Positions 1-8,454 of a stretch of DNA of 19,311 nucleotides are shown piece after piece (position 1 is the stretch's first letter; the number at the start of each line of letters is the position of its first letter). This DNA is from Promethearchaeota archaeon (GTDB lineage: Archaea; Asgardarchaeota; Lokiarchaeia; Sigynarchaeales; SOKP01), in the NCBI GenBank assembly GCA_016839845.1, contig JAEOTL010000138.1:1-19311 (forward strand), read 5' to 3'. The position numbers and the translations under genes were made by a program. The notes beneath the pieces are model-generated. The model saw only the letters and a list, made by a program, of their open reading frames with translations, searched no databases and was not told the DNA's origin.

Positions 1-1350
1 AGCCTGCATCGGTTCTGAATTAATATAGAGACTTCCTGCTTGTAGTTCTGTGGAAAGTTTATCGATATTACTAGGTGATGTATAAACAACTGCTCTCATA
101 CCATAATTTGAATGATTTGCAAGAAATATTGCATCATTGAGATCTTTGGCTTTTGTAATGCTTCTTACGGGCCCAAAAGCTTCCTCTCGCCAAAGGAAGG
201 GTGCTTTTTGGAAATCGAGTATATTTTCTCTGGGAATTTCCACTAAAGTGGGCTTATAAAATAAACCGTAGCTCTTCCCGGTATCAACTTTTTCGGCACC
301 ACATAATATTTTAACGTTTTTATGTTCTTTAGCTTCATTAACCATAACTTCCATCATCATTAATATTCGACGAGAGCCTAATGGTCCTATATCTGTTGCA
401 TAATCCCTAGGATCTCCCATCTTTAACGTTTCAATCTCTTTTAACAATAACTCAATATATTCCTCATAAATGTCTTCATGGACAATTATCCTTTTCATTG
501 AAAAGCATTGCTGTCCAGAATTGGTATATGATGCGATTCTGTTCCATTTAGCCACAGTTTCTAAGTTCACTCCAGGCATTACTATTCCAGCATCATTCCC
601 CGCACACTCAAATACAAAATTCTTAAAGGGTGCGTTAATCATATTTACCCCTAAGTATTTTTGAACATTCTTTTTTAGGTAGTCTGCATAATCAATTAAA
701 ATTTGTTTTGCGGTGTGAGAAGCAGCAACACAGACAATGTTTTTCACTAAGTTCGACTCTATGAAAATTTTGGTAGCAAAATCGCCAGGGCTAATTACAA
801 TATCATACGCTTCATTAAAGGGGAAATCACTACTAAATATCCTTTCAATACAGTATTTCATAGTCAATGGACACGCTGTGGACGGTTTTATTAATGCAGG
901 GTTGCCTGTAAGAAAAGAAGAACCCCAAAAATACATTGGTAGACTCATTGGAGTGTTTCGTGGGGATATACCTATTGTCAAGCCAAGAGGTTGGTATTTA
1001 ACTCTAGAAAGCTTACCACTTTCAAGGTCCCGTTGATCTTTATCCTTAACTAGATCAATAAACCAATCTACATAACTATAACCCTTTTCAATCATAGAAA
1101 ATTCCCATTCAGAGTATTTGATGGGAAGTCCTCCTTCAGCGACGATAAGATCTTTGATCTTTTTCTTATCTTTAACTAAAACTGATGAAATATCTTTTAT
1201 TGTGTCGATTCTCTCTTCTATTGTAGTGTTCAATAATATAGATTCCCACTGAGCCGTCTTATTTATCTTCTCTTGTATGGAATCCTTGGTGTCAGATTGA
1301 ACAATATCTAATACCTCACCAGTATATTTATCAATAATTTCTAAATTCAT
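1..1350 (-). CDS. Aldehyde dehydrogenase family protein (3' end cut by window)
   Basis: NAD(P)-dependent aldehyde oxidation to a carboxylate, presumably cytosolic. The 450 visible residues show the family hallmarks. The nucleotide-loop Asn is N132 in SPRNTP, followed 23 residues later by K155 in IKPS. The general base is E248 in FECAGND, and the catalytic Cys is C282 in SGQQCF. The Glu-Cys spacing of 34 equals that of classical ALDHs. Roughly 30-50 C-terminal residues lie outside the window, judging from the usual length of about 480-500. The start ATG at 1350 has a weak GAG-type site about 10 bases upstream, and the only earlier ATG is out of frame and closes quickly. It follows the SDR gene on the same strand after 22 bases, so the two are probably co-transcribed. 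The E-C-A-G and R-N-T contexts differ from the common ELGG and PWN forms, so the substrate cannot be named. Family assignment is firm. Confidence 0.9.
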   Translation of the reverse strand, partial: MNLEIIDKYTGEVLDIVQSDTKDSIQEKINKTAQWESILLNTTIEERIDTIKDISSVLVKDKKKIKDLIVAEGGLPIKYSEWEFSMIEKGYSYVDWFIDLVKDKDQRDLESGKLSRVKYQPLGLTIGISPRNTPMSLPMYFWGSSFLTGNPALIKPSTACPLTMKYCIERIFSSDFPFNEAYDIVISPGDFATKIFIESNLVKNIVCVAASHTAKQILIDYADYLKKNVQKYLGVNMINAPFKNFVFECAGNDAGIVMPGVNLETVAKWNRIASYTNSGQQCFSMKRIIVHEDIYEEYIELLLKEIETLKMGDPRDYATDIGPLGSRRILMMMEVMVNEAKEHKNVKILCGAEKVDTGKSYGLFYKPTLVEIPRENILDFQKAPFLWREEAFGPVRSITKAKDLNDAIFLANHSNYGMRAVVYTSPSNIDKLSTELQAGSLYINSEPMQA

Positions 1351-1372
1351 CTGTTATCATCTCTTTTGTTAT

Positions 1373-2365
1373 TCAAGAACTTTTGGAATAGTTTTTATAC
1401 CATTCAATTGTCTTTTCTAATCCTTCATTTAATGGTGTTATTTTATAGCCGATTTGCCTTATCGCTTTATCTGAGGAGTAAGCACGATGAAATCGTATAG
1501 CATTGAGTGTAGGACGAGTTAAAGAGGGGGGCTTTTTTGTTATTTTTGCCTTAGTTTCTAGCAACCAAGCATACATTGATGCAATTTTCATTGGTATCCG
1601 TCTAACTCGTTTATCTCGAGAAATTTTTGCGATTGAATTTAGATATTCTCCTAACTCTATATTTTCTCCACCTAAAATAAAATCTTCCCCAATTAGGTCC
1701 TTTCTATCTAATACACTTACTAATCCATCAATAACATCCTCAATATAGGAAAAACAAGCAAGTGAATCACCTTTTCCCGGGCATAATCCTAAAGGAAATA
1801 CCTTCCCCCTCATAACATCATATAACATTTTACCAAAGATATTAAAATCTCCGGGGCCATACACAATTCCTGGATAAAAATTTATAACCTTAAGCCCCTT
1901 GGGAATAAGGCTCTTAATTACTTTTCTTGCTTGAAATTTTGATATCTCATAATCCATACAAAAGTTCTCATTTTCGTGAGTCTCATCAACAGGTTCAATT
2001 GAAGTTGGTCCTAATGCCGTAAATGAACTTACATAAAATAAAGAGATATTATTTTCTAAGGCTATATTAGCGATGTTTTCTGTGCCTTTTACATTGATGT
2101 CGTTATAGACTGACACATCTTTAGCCCACGTTGAGGTATAAGCAGCAAGGTGATATATTACATCAACATTCTCTGTTGCGACAGTAAGACTTTCTATGTC
2201 TCGAACATCTCCATGAACATAATCAATATTATTTAATTGTTGAAATGGGCTTATATCACTACTTTCTCTAATTAAAAGTCTTATATTATGGCCCAAACCA
2301 CTTAACCGCTTAACTAAATGTATACCTATAAACCCTGTGCCTCCTGTTATTAATACAACAACCAT
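1373..2365 (-). CDS. Extended SDR: NAD(P)-dependent epimerase/dehydratase (dihydroflavonol reductase/3-beta-HSD-like)
   Basis: Rossmann-fold oxidoreductase of the extended short-chain dehydrogenase family, acting on an unknown hydroxyl or keto substrate. The N-terminus carries the dinucleotide motif TGGTGFIG (residues 7-14). HLAAYTS near 72-78 and YVSS near 111-114 place the catalytic Ser, and YEISK (Y139, K143) is the YxxxK pair. Length (330 aa) is normal. I chose the ATG at 2365 because AGGTGG ends 5 bases upstream. The longer GTG start at 2374 lies inside that ribosome-binding site. The sequence style (ALGP, PGIVYGPGD) resembles dihydroflavonol-4-reductase and 3-beta-hydroxysteroid-dehydrogenase-like members more than sugar epimerases such as GalE. 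The aldehyde dehydrogenase follows after 22 bases. Successive alcohol/ketone and aldehyde oxidation is an attractive but untested reading. Confidence 0.85.
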   Translation of the reverse strand: MVVVLITGGTGFIGIHLVKRLSGLGHNIRLLIRESSDISPFQQLNNIDYVHGDVRDIESLTVATENVDVIYHLAAYTSTWAKDVSVYNDINVKGTENIANIALENNISLFYVSSFTALGPTSIEPVDETHENENFCMDYEISKFQARKVIKSLIPKGLKVINFYPGIVYGPGDFNIFGKMLYDVMRGKVFPLGLCPGKGDSLACFSYIEDVIDGLVSVLDRKDLIGEDFILGGENIELGEYLNSIAKISRDKRVRRIPMKIASMYAWLLETKAKITKKPPSLTRPTLNAIRFHRAYSSDKAIRQIGYKITPLNEGLEKTIEWYKNYSKSS

Positions 2366-2370
2366 AAAAA

Positions 2371-2376
2371 CCACCT
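2371..2376 (-). promoter_or_regulatory. Ribosome-binding site AGGTGG of the SDR gene
   Basis: Read on the minus strand, AGGTGG is followed by five T and then the ATG at 2365. The in-frame GTG at 2374 is part of this site, so it decides the start in favour of the ATG. Confidence 0.6.
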
Positions 2377-2522
2377 AAATATTAGATCAAAATCTTAAGT
2401 AGTTTAGAGTTACATTTTATGTTAAATCTTTTGGATTTTTTTATTTCGTAAAACCTTAATTTCTTCTATCCTTTTAAGTTTTAAAATATCTAAAATAATT
2501 CTTAATAAGAGGACAGACCTGT

Positions 2523-4358
2523 TTGAAGGCTGAGGTATTAGAAGAACAAAAAATTCAGAACAACTCAGAATTTAGTCTCGGAGTAGATGATTTTTTCAAG
2601 GCTCGACAGAAGGGAGTAAGATTTTGGGTAATGAAGCATATTTTATACAAATCGAATAAATACATTCTTGCCTTATTCTTTACTCTTGTTATATTGGCGT
2701 CATATTTTGGGTCGATTCTTTTTGTAATTATTGGAAAAGCTGTTGACGTATTTTCTATCGGACATTCTGATTTAATAATTAATTATGCAATTATAGTGTT
2801 ACTAGTTGGATTAGGAGCTCCAATTTCAGGATTACTCTCAAGAACTTTTCGTGAAATAGTGGCTCAAAAAATAGAAAGGGACACCCGTCGAGAATTTTAT
2901 CTGAATTTGCTTGGAAAGAGTCAGTCTTTTCACGATAATCAGCGTATTGGAGACATCATGGCAAGAGCAACGAATGATGTCAGATTTCTAAATTTTTTAA
3001 TATCTCCAGCAATAGGGATGCTTTTTGATGCTGCAGTTAACCTTATTGTCCCGATGTACCTAATCATTGTAGGATATCCCTTAGAATTGGTAATTATCCC
3101 GATTGTCTTTGGTGTTATTTTTATTGCCTATCTTCGAAAATTTTTAAAAAAATTAGCACCTCCATCTTTAAGTAGAAGAATTGCGTTTGGGGAAATGAAT
3201 ACAGTTTTGAATGAATCTTTTGATGGGATTGAAATTGTAAAATCTATGGCTCAAGAAGAGCAAAACGTTGAAAAATACAAGGACAGTGCTATGAGTTATC
3301 GAGATGCAGGTATTGAGGCAGGAGATATACAAGCAAAATATTTACCAATATTACTTCTTTCATTAACCATTACTTTAGGCCTAACTATCAGTGTTTTTTA
3401 CAATAGAGCGGGTGTTTTGACCGTTGGGCAGGTATTAGGATTTATAGGATTGTTATTGCGCCTAAGATTTCCAGTAAATGCTTCAAATAGAGCCTTTATG
3501 ATGGTACAAGAAGCTATTATAGGTGCAGGGAGACTTTTAGAAACTATGAACGCAAAATCAGAAATTTTTAACAATGACGATCCGATTTCTAAAAAGATAG
3601 AAGGAAATGTCACATTCGAAAATGTTACTTTTTCCTATCCCGGAACTCAGAACAGAGTTTTAAAGAATATTAATTTTGAAGTATCTATGGGACAAACCAT
3701 TGCAATAGTTGGAACAACAGGCTCTGGTAAGACAACTCTTACAAAATTAATATCGCGATTATATGATGTGAAAAATGGCCGAATTTTAATTGATGGGATT
3801 GATGTTAGAAATTATTCATTGCAATCTCTGCGCGACCAAATTGCCTACATTGAGCAAGATATTTTTATTTTCTCAGATTCAATTTTTGATAATATTTCTT
3901 TTGGAAGAGACACGTCAATGGAACAGGTTATAGCTGTCTCTCAAGAAGCACAAGCTCATGAATTTATTAACGATCTACCAAAAAAGTATGATACCGAAGT
4001 TGGGGAGAGAGGAGTACAGTTAAGCGGGGGTGAACGTCAAAGAGTTGCAATTGCTCGTGCTTTTATTACTGATCCGAAAATTTTAATCTTAGATGATTCC
4101 AGTTCAGCAATAGACTCAGAAACCGAAGAAAGAATCCAGGAGGCAATCTTTAGGATTTTACATGGAAGAACTACCTTTATCATTACTCATAGACTTTCTC
4201 AGATTAGATGGGCAGATTTAATAATCGTTCTAAAACATGGTGAAATTGTCGATCAAGGATCCCATGAATATTTACTCAAGAACTCACCGGAATATCAAAA
4301 AATCTTCGTTAAACGATTTGATAAAACACTAAATGAACTTTTAGAAGGAGAGTGCTAA
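2523..4358 (+). CDS. ABC transporter half-exporter, subunit with degenerate Walker B
   Basis: Membrane-spanning domain plus ATPase domain of a type IV (ABCB-like) exporter, 611 aa, the usual length. The N-terminal half (about 45-345) holds roughly six hydrophobic helices. The nucleotide-binding domain (about 360-600) has Walker A GTTGSGKTT (397-405), a Q-loop in YIEQD (442-446), signature LSGGE (500-504), Walker B ILILD-D (D524, D525) and H-loop H556. The catalytic Glu after Walker B is replaced by Asp525, as in the degenerate-site subunit of heterodimeric exporters such as TM287/288. The partner, overlapping downstream, keeps Glu but has a deviant signature. The start is TTG with AGAGG ten bases upstream; the next in-frame ATG is about 37 codons in. 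Drug, lipid or peptide export are all possible, and the substrate is unknown. Confidence 0.9.
   Translation: MKAEVLEEQKIQNNSEFSLGVDDFFKARQKGVRFWVMKHILYKSNKYILALFFTLVILASYFGSILFVIIGKAVDVFSIGHSDLIINYAIIVLLVGLGAPISGLLSRTFREIVAQKIERDTRREFYLNLLGKSQSFHDNQRIGDIMARATNDVRFLNFLISPAIGMLFDAAVNLIVPMYLIIVGYPLELVIIPIVFGVIFIAYLRKFLKKLAPPSLSRRIAFGEMNTVLNESFDGIEIVKSMAQEEQNVEKYKDSAMSYRDAGIEAGDIQAKYLPILLLSLTITLGLTISVFYNRAGVLTVGQVLGFIGLLLRLRFPVNASNRAFMMVQEAIIGAGRLLETMNAKSEIFNNDDPISKKIEGNVTFENVTFSYPGTQNRVLKNINFEVSMGQTIAIVGTTGSGKTTLTKLISRLYDVKNGRILIDGIDVRNYSLQSLRDQIAYIEQDIFIFSDSIFDNISFGRDTSMEQVIAVSQEAQAHEFINDLPKKYDTEVGERGVQLSGGERQRVAIARAFITDPKILILDDSSSAIDSETEERIQEAIFRILHGRTTFIITHRLSQIRWADLIIVLKHGEIVDQGSHEYLLKNSPEYQKIFVKRFDKTLNELLEGEC
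4345..4350 (+). promoter_or_regulatory. Ribosome-binding site AAGGAG between the two ABC subunit genes
   Basis: AAGGAG lies in the last codons of the first ABC gene, ten bases before ATG 4361 and one base before GTG 4352. It therefore favours ATG 4361 as the start of the second subunit. Confidence 0.6.
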
Positions 4359-4360
4359 GA

Positions 4361-6187
4361 ATGTCTAGAATGGGTTACTTTGGGCTAGGTGAAGAAGGCT
4401 ACGATAGGATTTATAAAGATCGAGAACTTTTTGTAAGAATTGTAAAATTATTTAAACCACATCGACGTTCTATGCTAATTGTAATTATTTTCCTTACCTT
4501 ATCATCAATAACATATGGGTTAACACCTCTTATAATGAGGTCAATTATTAGACAATTGGAATCGAAGTCAAATCCCTATTTCCTTATTATTTTCATAGGG
4601 AATGCCTTCATCCTTAATTCTTTAGGATACATTTTTAACTATGTAAACAGACGTCAGGGGAATCGAATGGTCTATAGATTGTGTTATAATTTAAGGAGAC
4701 AAACTAACATGAGAGTACTTGAACAAGATTTATCCTTCTTTGATAAATATCCTACGGGAAGAATTGTGAGCAGAATAAATTCAGATGGTCAAAAATTTGG
4801 AGGATCGGTTACGATGTTTACCGAGTTGATAACAGCATTCTTGACGTTATTTATCGTTATTATCCCCCTAATTATAATTAGTCCCATTTTAACGGGTGTT
4901 TTTATGGCACTTGTTCCCTTAGTTTTTATTTTTACTCTCTCTTTTCGTAAAGTTTCAAGAAAGAAATCAATGTATGGGCAACGATCATTAGCTCAGGTTA
5001 ATGCTTTTGTACAGGAATCAATGGCAGGTATTCAAATAATTAAAAGTTTCCGTCAAGAAAAAACACAGTTTGAAGCTTTTCAAGCTATAAATAATCAATC
5101 TTATAGGGTCAATATGAGTAGAGCCTTATTTCTCAATATACTGTTCCCGAGCTTAGATCTTATAATTGCCGTTTTATATGCAATACTCGTATTTTTTGGG
5201 GGGAATTTTATCATACAGGGAGTGTTGAGTGGGGCTGATATTTATTTATTTCTCCAAAGTTCATTAATTTTATTTCAACCCCTACTTCAAATAGCAGGAT
5301 TTTGGTCACAATTCCAAGAAGGGTTGGCTGCGGCTGAAAGAATCTTCGCGCTCCAAGATTCACAATCTTATATTAAACAAGGAGATTTTGTATTAGAAGA
5401 AATACAAGGTAAAATAGAATTTAAAAATTTAGGATTCGAGTATGTACCCGGTAAACCTGTGTTCAAGAAATTCAACTTGATTATACAACCAGGTGAAACA
5501 GTGGCTATTGTGGGCCATACTGGGGCAGGAAAGTCAAGTTTAACTAAAATATTGCTAAGATTGTATGAATTTCAATCCGGGGATGTTCAGATAGACGGTC
5601 ACAGCATTCGTGACATATCTTTGAGAGAATTTCGCCAGCGTATTGGATTCATACCTCAAACACCGTTTCTCTGGGCAGACACTATTGAAAATAACATTAC
5701 TTATGGTGCTTTAAACGCAACGACGGATGATGTTCTCTGGGCTTTAAGGCAATCAGGAGGAACTGAATGGGTTGAAAACCTTGATGATGGTCTCAAAACT
5801 TTTATTTTAGAAAGAGGTAAAGTTTTATCAATGGGACAACGACAACTGATTGTATTTGCAAGGGTTTTATTACAAAATCCTTCGATATTAATATTGGATG
5901 AAGCCACAGCATCAGTAGACCCTTTTACTGAAATTCAAATACAGGAGGCAATGGAACATGTTATGGAAGGGAGAACTACAATTGTTATCGCTCACAGACT
6001 TACTACCGTGAGAAATGTTGACAGAATAATTGTACTTGATCACGGCATGATAGTAGAGGAAGGTAATCATGAGACTCTATTGAACAAAGACGGTTACTAT
6101 GCAAGGCTCTACAATACCTACTTTAAACATCAATCCTATGAATTCATGGAAGAAATGAAGTCAAAGCGAATGCAAGAAACTTCCTAA
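4361..6187 (+). CDS. ABC transporter half-exporter, subunit with catalytic Glu and deviant signature
   Basis: Second half of the heterodimeric ABC exporter. Residue numbers here count from a GTG three codons upstream at 4352. About six membrane helices lie between 40 and 315. The ATPase domain has Walker A GHTGAGKS (388-395), Q-loop IPQTPF, signature LSMGQ (492-496) instead of LSGGQ, Walker B ILILDE (E517 intact) and H-loop H548. Its Glu site pairs with the LSGGE signature of the upstream subunit, forming the consensus ATP site. Its LSMGQ pairs with the Asp525 Walker B, forming the degenerate site. I start it at ATG 4361, ten bases after AAGGAG. The GTG at 4352 has only one base between it and that site. 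The gene begins two bases after the upstream stop codon, so the two subunits are co-translated. Confidence 0.9.
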   Translation: MSRMGYFGLGEEGYDRIYKDRELFVRIVKLFKPHRRSMLIVIIFLTLSSITYGLTPLIMRSIIRQLESKSNPYFLIIFIGNAFILNSLGYIFNYVNRRQGNRMVYRLCYNLRRQTNMRVLEQDLSFFDKYPTGRIVSRINSDGQKFGGSVTMFTELITAFLTLFIVIIPLIIISPILTGVFMALVPLVFIFTLSFRKVSRKKSMYGQRSLAQVNAFVQESMAGIQIIKSFRQEKTQFEAFQAINNQSYRVNMSRALFLNILFPSLDLIIAVLYAILVFFGGNFIIQGVLSGADIYLFLQSSLILFQPLLQIAGFWSQFQEGLAAAERIFALQDSQSYIKQGDFVLEEIQGKIEFKNLGFEYVPGKPVFKKFNLIIQPGETVAIVGHTGAGKSSLTKILLRLYEFQSGDVQIDGHSIRDISLREFRQRIGFIPQTPFLWADTIENNITYGALNATTDDVLWALRQSGGTEWVENLDDGLKTFILERGKVLSMGQRQLIVFARVLLQNPSILILDEATASVDPFTEIQIQEAMEHVMEGRTTIVIAHRLTTVRNVDRIIVLDHGMIVEEGNHETLLNKDGYYARLYNTYFKHQSYEFMEEMKSKRMQETS

Positions 6188-6264
6188 TCTAATGCATAAG
6201 ATTTAATAGTTCTTAATGAATACATGAATATGAATTCAAGTTCTCAATAGAGCACAGTGTCAGA

Positions 6265-6813
6265 ATGCCTGTTAAAGAATATGTGGATTTAAATTCTCAA
6301 TTGGATCTACCATTTTTGGAAACACCTCTGATCCACTTACCACCGATTTTTACTACTCTTTCCAAAGAATTTGGATTGAGGCAATATTCCAAACAGCGTT
6401 TTTTAGATTTAGGCGCAGGAAATGGACAGGTGATAATCTTCTCAGCAGAAAATTATAGTATAAGATCAACAGGAATTGAAATAAGTCCTATTCTTGTAGA
6501 AGAAGCCATATGTACCATTAGGGCTTTAAAGAAACAAAAAAGATTAACAAAGAGAATATTCAAAAAAATTGAAATAATTCAAGGAGATTTCTATGAATAC
6601 AATTTGAAAAATTATGATTTTATCTATATCTACTCATTACCAACGATGCAGAAATTTCTCAGACATGTGTTCCAAACCGCAAGAAAGGATACTATTATAA
6701 TATCCCACAAATATCAACTTAAGATTTTAGAGGAGGATTTGCGATTGGAATTTAAGTTAACCCTTTATGAAGGAAATCACAAAATTTATACATATTTTTA
6801 TCGTAAAGTATAG
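6265..6813 (+). CDS. Class I SAM-dependent methyltransferase, archaeal protein-lysine methyltransferase (aKMT/FAM173)-like
   Basis: Small single-domain methyltransferase of 182 aa. Motif I is LDLGAGNGQ (47-55). The acidic residue ending strand 2 is E72 in TGIEISP, and an acidic GDFYE segment (107-111) is followed by YDFIYIY. The late strand TIIISHKY (143-150) resembles the VVSHEF strand of small archaeal broad-specificity lysine methyltransferases. The general methyltransferase call is strong. The aKMT/FAM173 subgroup is a judgement from motif order and size, made without alignment. If correct, it would mono- or dimethylate surface lysines on many cytosolic proteins. It starts 77 bases after the ABC exporter genes with no clear ribosome-binding site. 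A short-leader promoter is possible, and a functional link to the exporter is not shown. Confidence 0.65.
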   Translation: MPVKEYVDLNSQLDLPFLETPLIHLPPIFTTLSKEFGLRQYSKQRFLDLGAGNGQVIIFSAENYSIRSTGIEISPILVEEAICTIRALKKQKRLTKRIFKKIEIIQGDFYEYNLKNYDFIYIYSLPTMQKFLRHVFQTARKDTIIISHKYQLKILEEDLRLEFKLTLYEGNHKIYTYFYRKV

Positions 6814-6955
6814 TTAGAAACAGAAATAAATAGCTAATTATTATAAATCTCGAATATTTATTTCTTGAATCTAAAAAATATAATTATAAATAAAGTTAAA
6901 ATTATTAAATATATAATTGGAAATTTAAACATTATATTGTTAGGTGTAAATTAGA

Positions 6956-7657
6956 ATGGTTCAATGGGAAGGTTTTTTAGATGGGGGAACTGCAACATTA
7001 ATAGTATTATCTTCGGTGATATTTGGTTTATTTTCACTTTATAAATCTATAAAATTAAAAGCTAAACTTCTGACGATTGCCGGTCTTACAATGATTTTCG
7101 TTGGATTTTTATGGCTCGGCCCTACGGTTGATTTTTTCTCGATTTTAATTGGCCCAGGTAATATCGACCCCACTATTTATGTGCTATTAAGTTATCTATG
7201 GGTTGCCCCAGCATTACTGTTTGCTATATACTTAGGGGGAGAGCTCATGATGCCGAAGAAAAAATGGATACTTTTCGCGATTTATGCTATTTTAGGTGTA
7301 GCCTTTGAATATTTTCTCTGGTTTGATACGAATAATTCTTTTGACCAGCCCATTACAGCCGCAATTCCAGGTGAAACGATAATTGATGCTAGTTTCAACA
7401 CGACACATCCAACTTTCTTGCTGGTAGCGGTGTTCCTAGTTTCTGCTTTGGTTTTATTGGGAATTGGATTTGCGATAAAAGCGAAACAATCTACTGGAAT
7501 GCTAAGGAAAAAGTTCATCTATTTATCTGTTGGTTTTATAATCTTTGTGCTAAGCGGCGCGTTCGATGCGATTATTCCTGTAGTTCTGATTATCGGTATT
7601 GTGAGAGTAGTTATGGCATTTTTTGCCTTATTCATGTACCTCGGATTAAAGACTTAA
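6956..7657 (+). CDS. Seven-helix membrane protein of unknown function
   Basis: I do not recognise this gene. The 233-residue product has about seven hydrophobic segments, at residues 12-29, 35-54, 74-95, 102-122, 149-171, 185-206 and 207-231. Short charged loops lie at KSIKLKAK, MMPKKK and KAKQSTGMLRKK. Positive charge is concentrated after helices 1, 3 and 5, which would put those loops in the cytoplasm and the N-terminus outside. No cytoplasmic domain follows, so it is not a fused sensor kinase. ATG 6956 has AGGTG nine bases upstream. It is preceded by 142 bases of very AT-rich sequence and followed by a long T-tract, so it looks monocistronic. A sensory or small-molecule-binding receptor is conceivable but unsupported. 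Confidence 0.75.
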   Translation: MVQWEGFLDGGTATLIVLSSVIFGLFSLYKSIKLKAKLLTIAGLTMIFVGFLWLGPTVDFFSILIGPGNIDPTIYVLLSYLWVAPALLFAIYLGGELMMPKKKWILFAIYAILGVAFEYFLWFDTNNSFDQPITAAIPGETIIDASFNTTHPTFLLVAVFLVSALVLLGIGFAIKAKQSTGMLRKKFIYLSVGFIIFVLSGAFDAIIPVVLIIGIVRVVMAFFALFMYLGLKT

Positions 7658-7677
7658 TAATAAACTGATAATCTTCA

Positions 7678-7694
7678 TTTTTTTCTTTTTTTTT
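7678..7694 (+). terminator. T-tract terminator after the seven-helix protein gene
   Basis: Seven T, one C and nine T begin about 20 bases after the stop codon at 7657. Archaeal RNA polymerase terminates at such T-rich non-template stretches without needing a hairpin. Confidence 0.6.
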
Positions 7695-7718
7695 GATTTA
7701 TGGCAACTAGGAAACCTT

Positions 7719-8177
7719 TTAGTGTAGATTTAGTTTAACAATCATTTCCTTCAAATACATTTTCATAAAGTATCTTTGACTATTACAATACTCTAGTTTC
7801 TGAGAAGGATCTAATTCTGGACAGTTTGTTAAGATTGAATGAATATCATTAGAAATAGAGAGATATTCTGTTTCTGAATTGGGAGATTTTGGTATTAAAT
7901 TGTTTAGAGCTTCAACATTAATTAGATCTGGTGTATTAGTATCTACTACGAATTTATTTTTATATATACTTAAAGCTGAGATAACTAGATCAGAAATGAA
8001 GTCAAACGATTCTTTTGAGTTAATATTTTTAAAAAGCTCTGATACGAGGTTAGAAATAAAGTTTTCATCTCCCTTAGGAGAACTTATTTCTGAAGATAAT
8101 AAGGATGGGAGAGGATCATTATGCTCTAGATCAGTTTTAGAGAAATCGTTATGAATATATCCCTTCGAAATTTTACC
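7719..8177 (-). pseudogene. 152-codon open frame without a start codon; probable broken or frameshifted gene
   Basis: Read on the minus strand, the frame is open from just after a TGA (8178-8180) to a TAA at 7719-7721. It contains no ATG, GTG or TTG until its last 25 or so codons. The translation looks coding: it is rich in Asp, Glu, Asn, Lys and Ser, with amphipathic stretches such as NFISNLVSELFKNI and a Cys-containing end. The opposite-strand frame (7879-8154) is Ser/Arg/Leu-rich and looks like a shadow. Directly upstream, a second frame (8268-8176) encodes FGEARFIYTGTNL, ending IFSEMR before a stop, and would join this one by a single-base shift near 8178. A frameshifted gene or one using a non-standard start fits best. 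The family is not recognised; a remnant of a longin/roadblock-type protein is a weak guess. Confidence 0.45.
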
Positions 8178-8454
8178 TCATCTCGGAGAAAATTAAAGTT
8201 GATTTAATTAAATTTGTTCCAGTATATATAAAGCGAGCCTCTCCAAATTTAGTGGTTAAACTTAGTAATTATATAATACTAGGGAGAACATATTTAAAAA
8301 GAATAGGTAAGAATTGTACAATTCTGAACAAGTGAAAGAAAGGGCATACAATTTTAACTGATATTATATTTTTACAATTTTACTATATCAATACATTTCT
8401 ATCGATAATCATTTATATCATAGAATTGGTAAAATAATGGTAAAGATTAGTTTT
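8178..8454. other. Intergenic stretch with a perfect palindrome and direct repeats
   Basis: No complete gene is visible here. The stretch holds the short upstream frame of the broken gene (8176-8268), a perfect 16-base palindrome at 8310-8325, and two copies of TACAATTTTA at 8347-8356 and 8373-8382. It lies between two minus-strand genes, so it is the downstream region of the acyl-CoA synthetase gene and the upstream region of the broken frame. Confidence 0.4.
8310..8325. repeat. Perfect 16-base palindrome AGAATTGTACAATTCT
   Basis: Both halves match exactly with no spacer, the form of an operator for a dimeric regulator. The right half contains TACAATT, which recurs at 8347 and 8373 inside TACAATTTTA. 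The spacings are 30 and 26 bases. It lies roughly 130 bases upstream of the broken minus-strand frame. Confidence 0.5.

Noticed and set aside
737..1036. Plus-strand frames within 470-1036
   Set aside because: They lie opposite the aldehyde dehydrogenase, whose catalytic motifs and continuous reading frame are clear.
2366..2374. GTG start for the SDR gene
   Set aside because: It overlaps the AGGTGG ribosome-binding site that serves the ATG at 2365.
4352..4360. GTG start nine bases upstream for the second ABC subunit
   Set aside because: It is one base from the AAGGAG site; the ATG at 4361 is ten bases away.
6814..6955. Possible small RNA or tRNA in the AT-rich gap
   Set aside because: No cloverleaf, G/C-rich stem or CCA-like end is visible; nothing supports a gene.
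7879..8154. Plus-strand frame of 91 codons
   Set aside because: It has Ser/Arg/Leu-rich composition unlike its neighbours, and the minus strand over the same stretch reads as better protein sequence.
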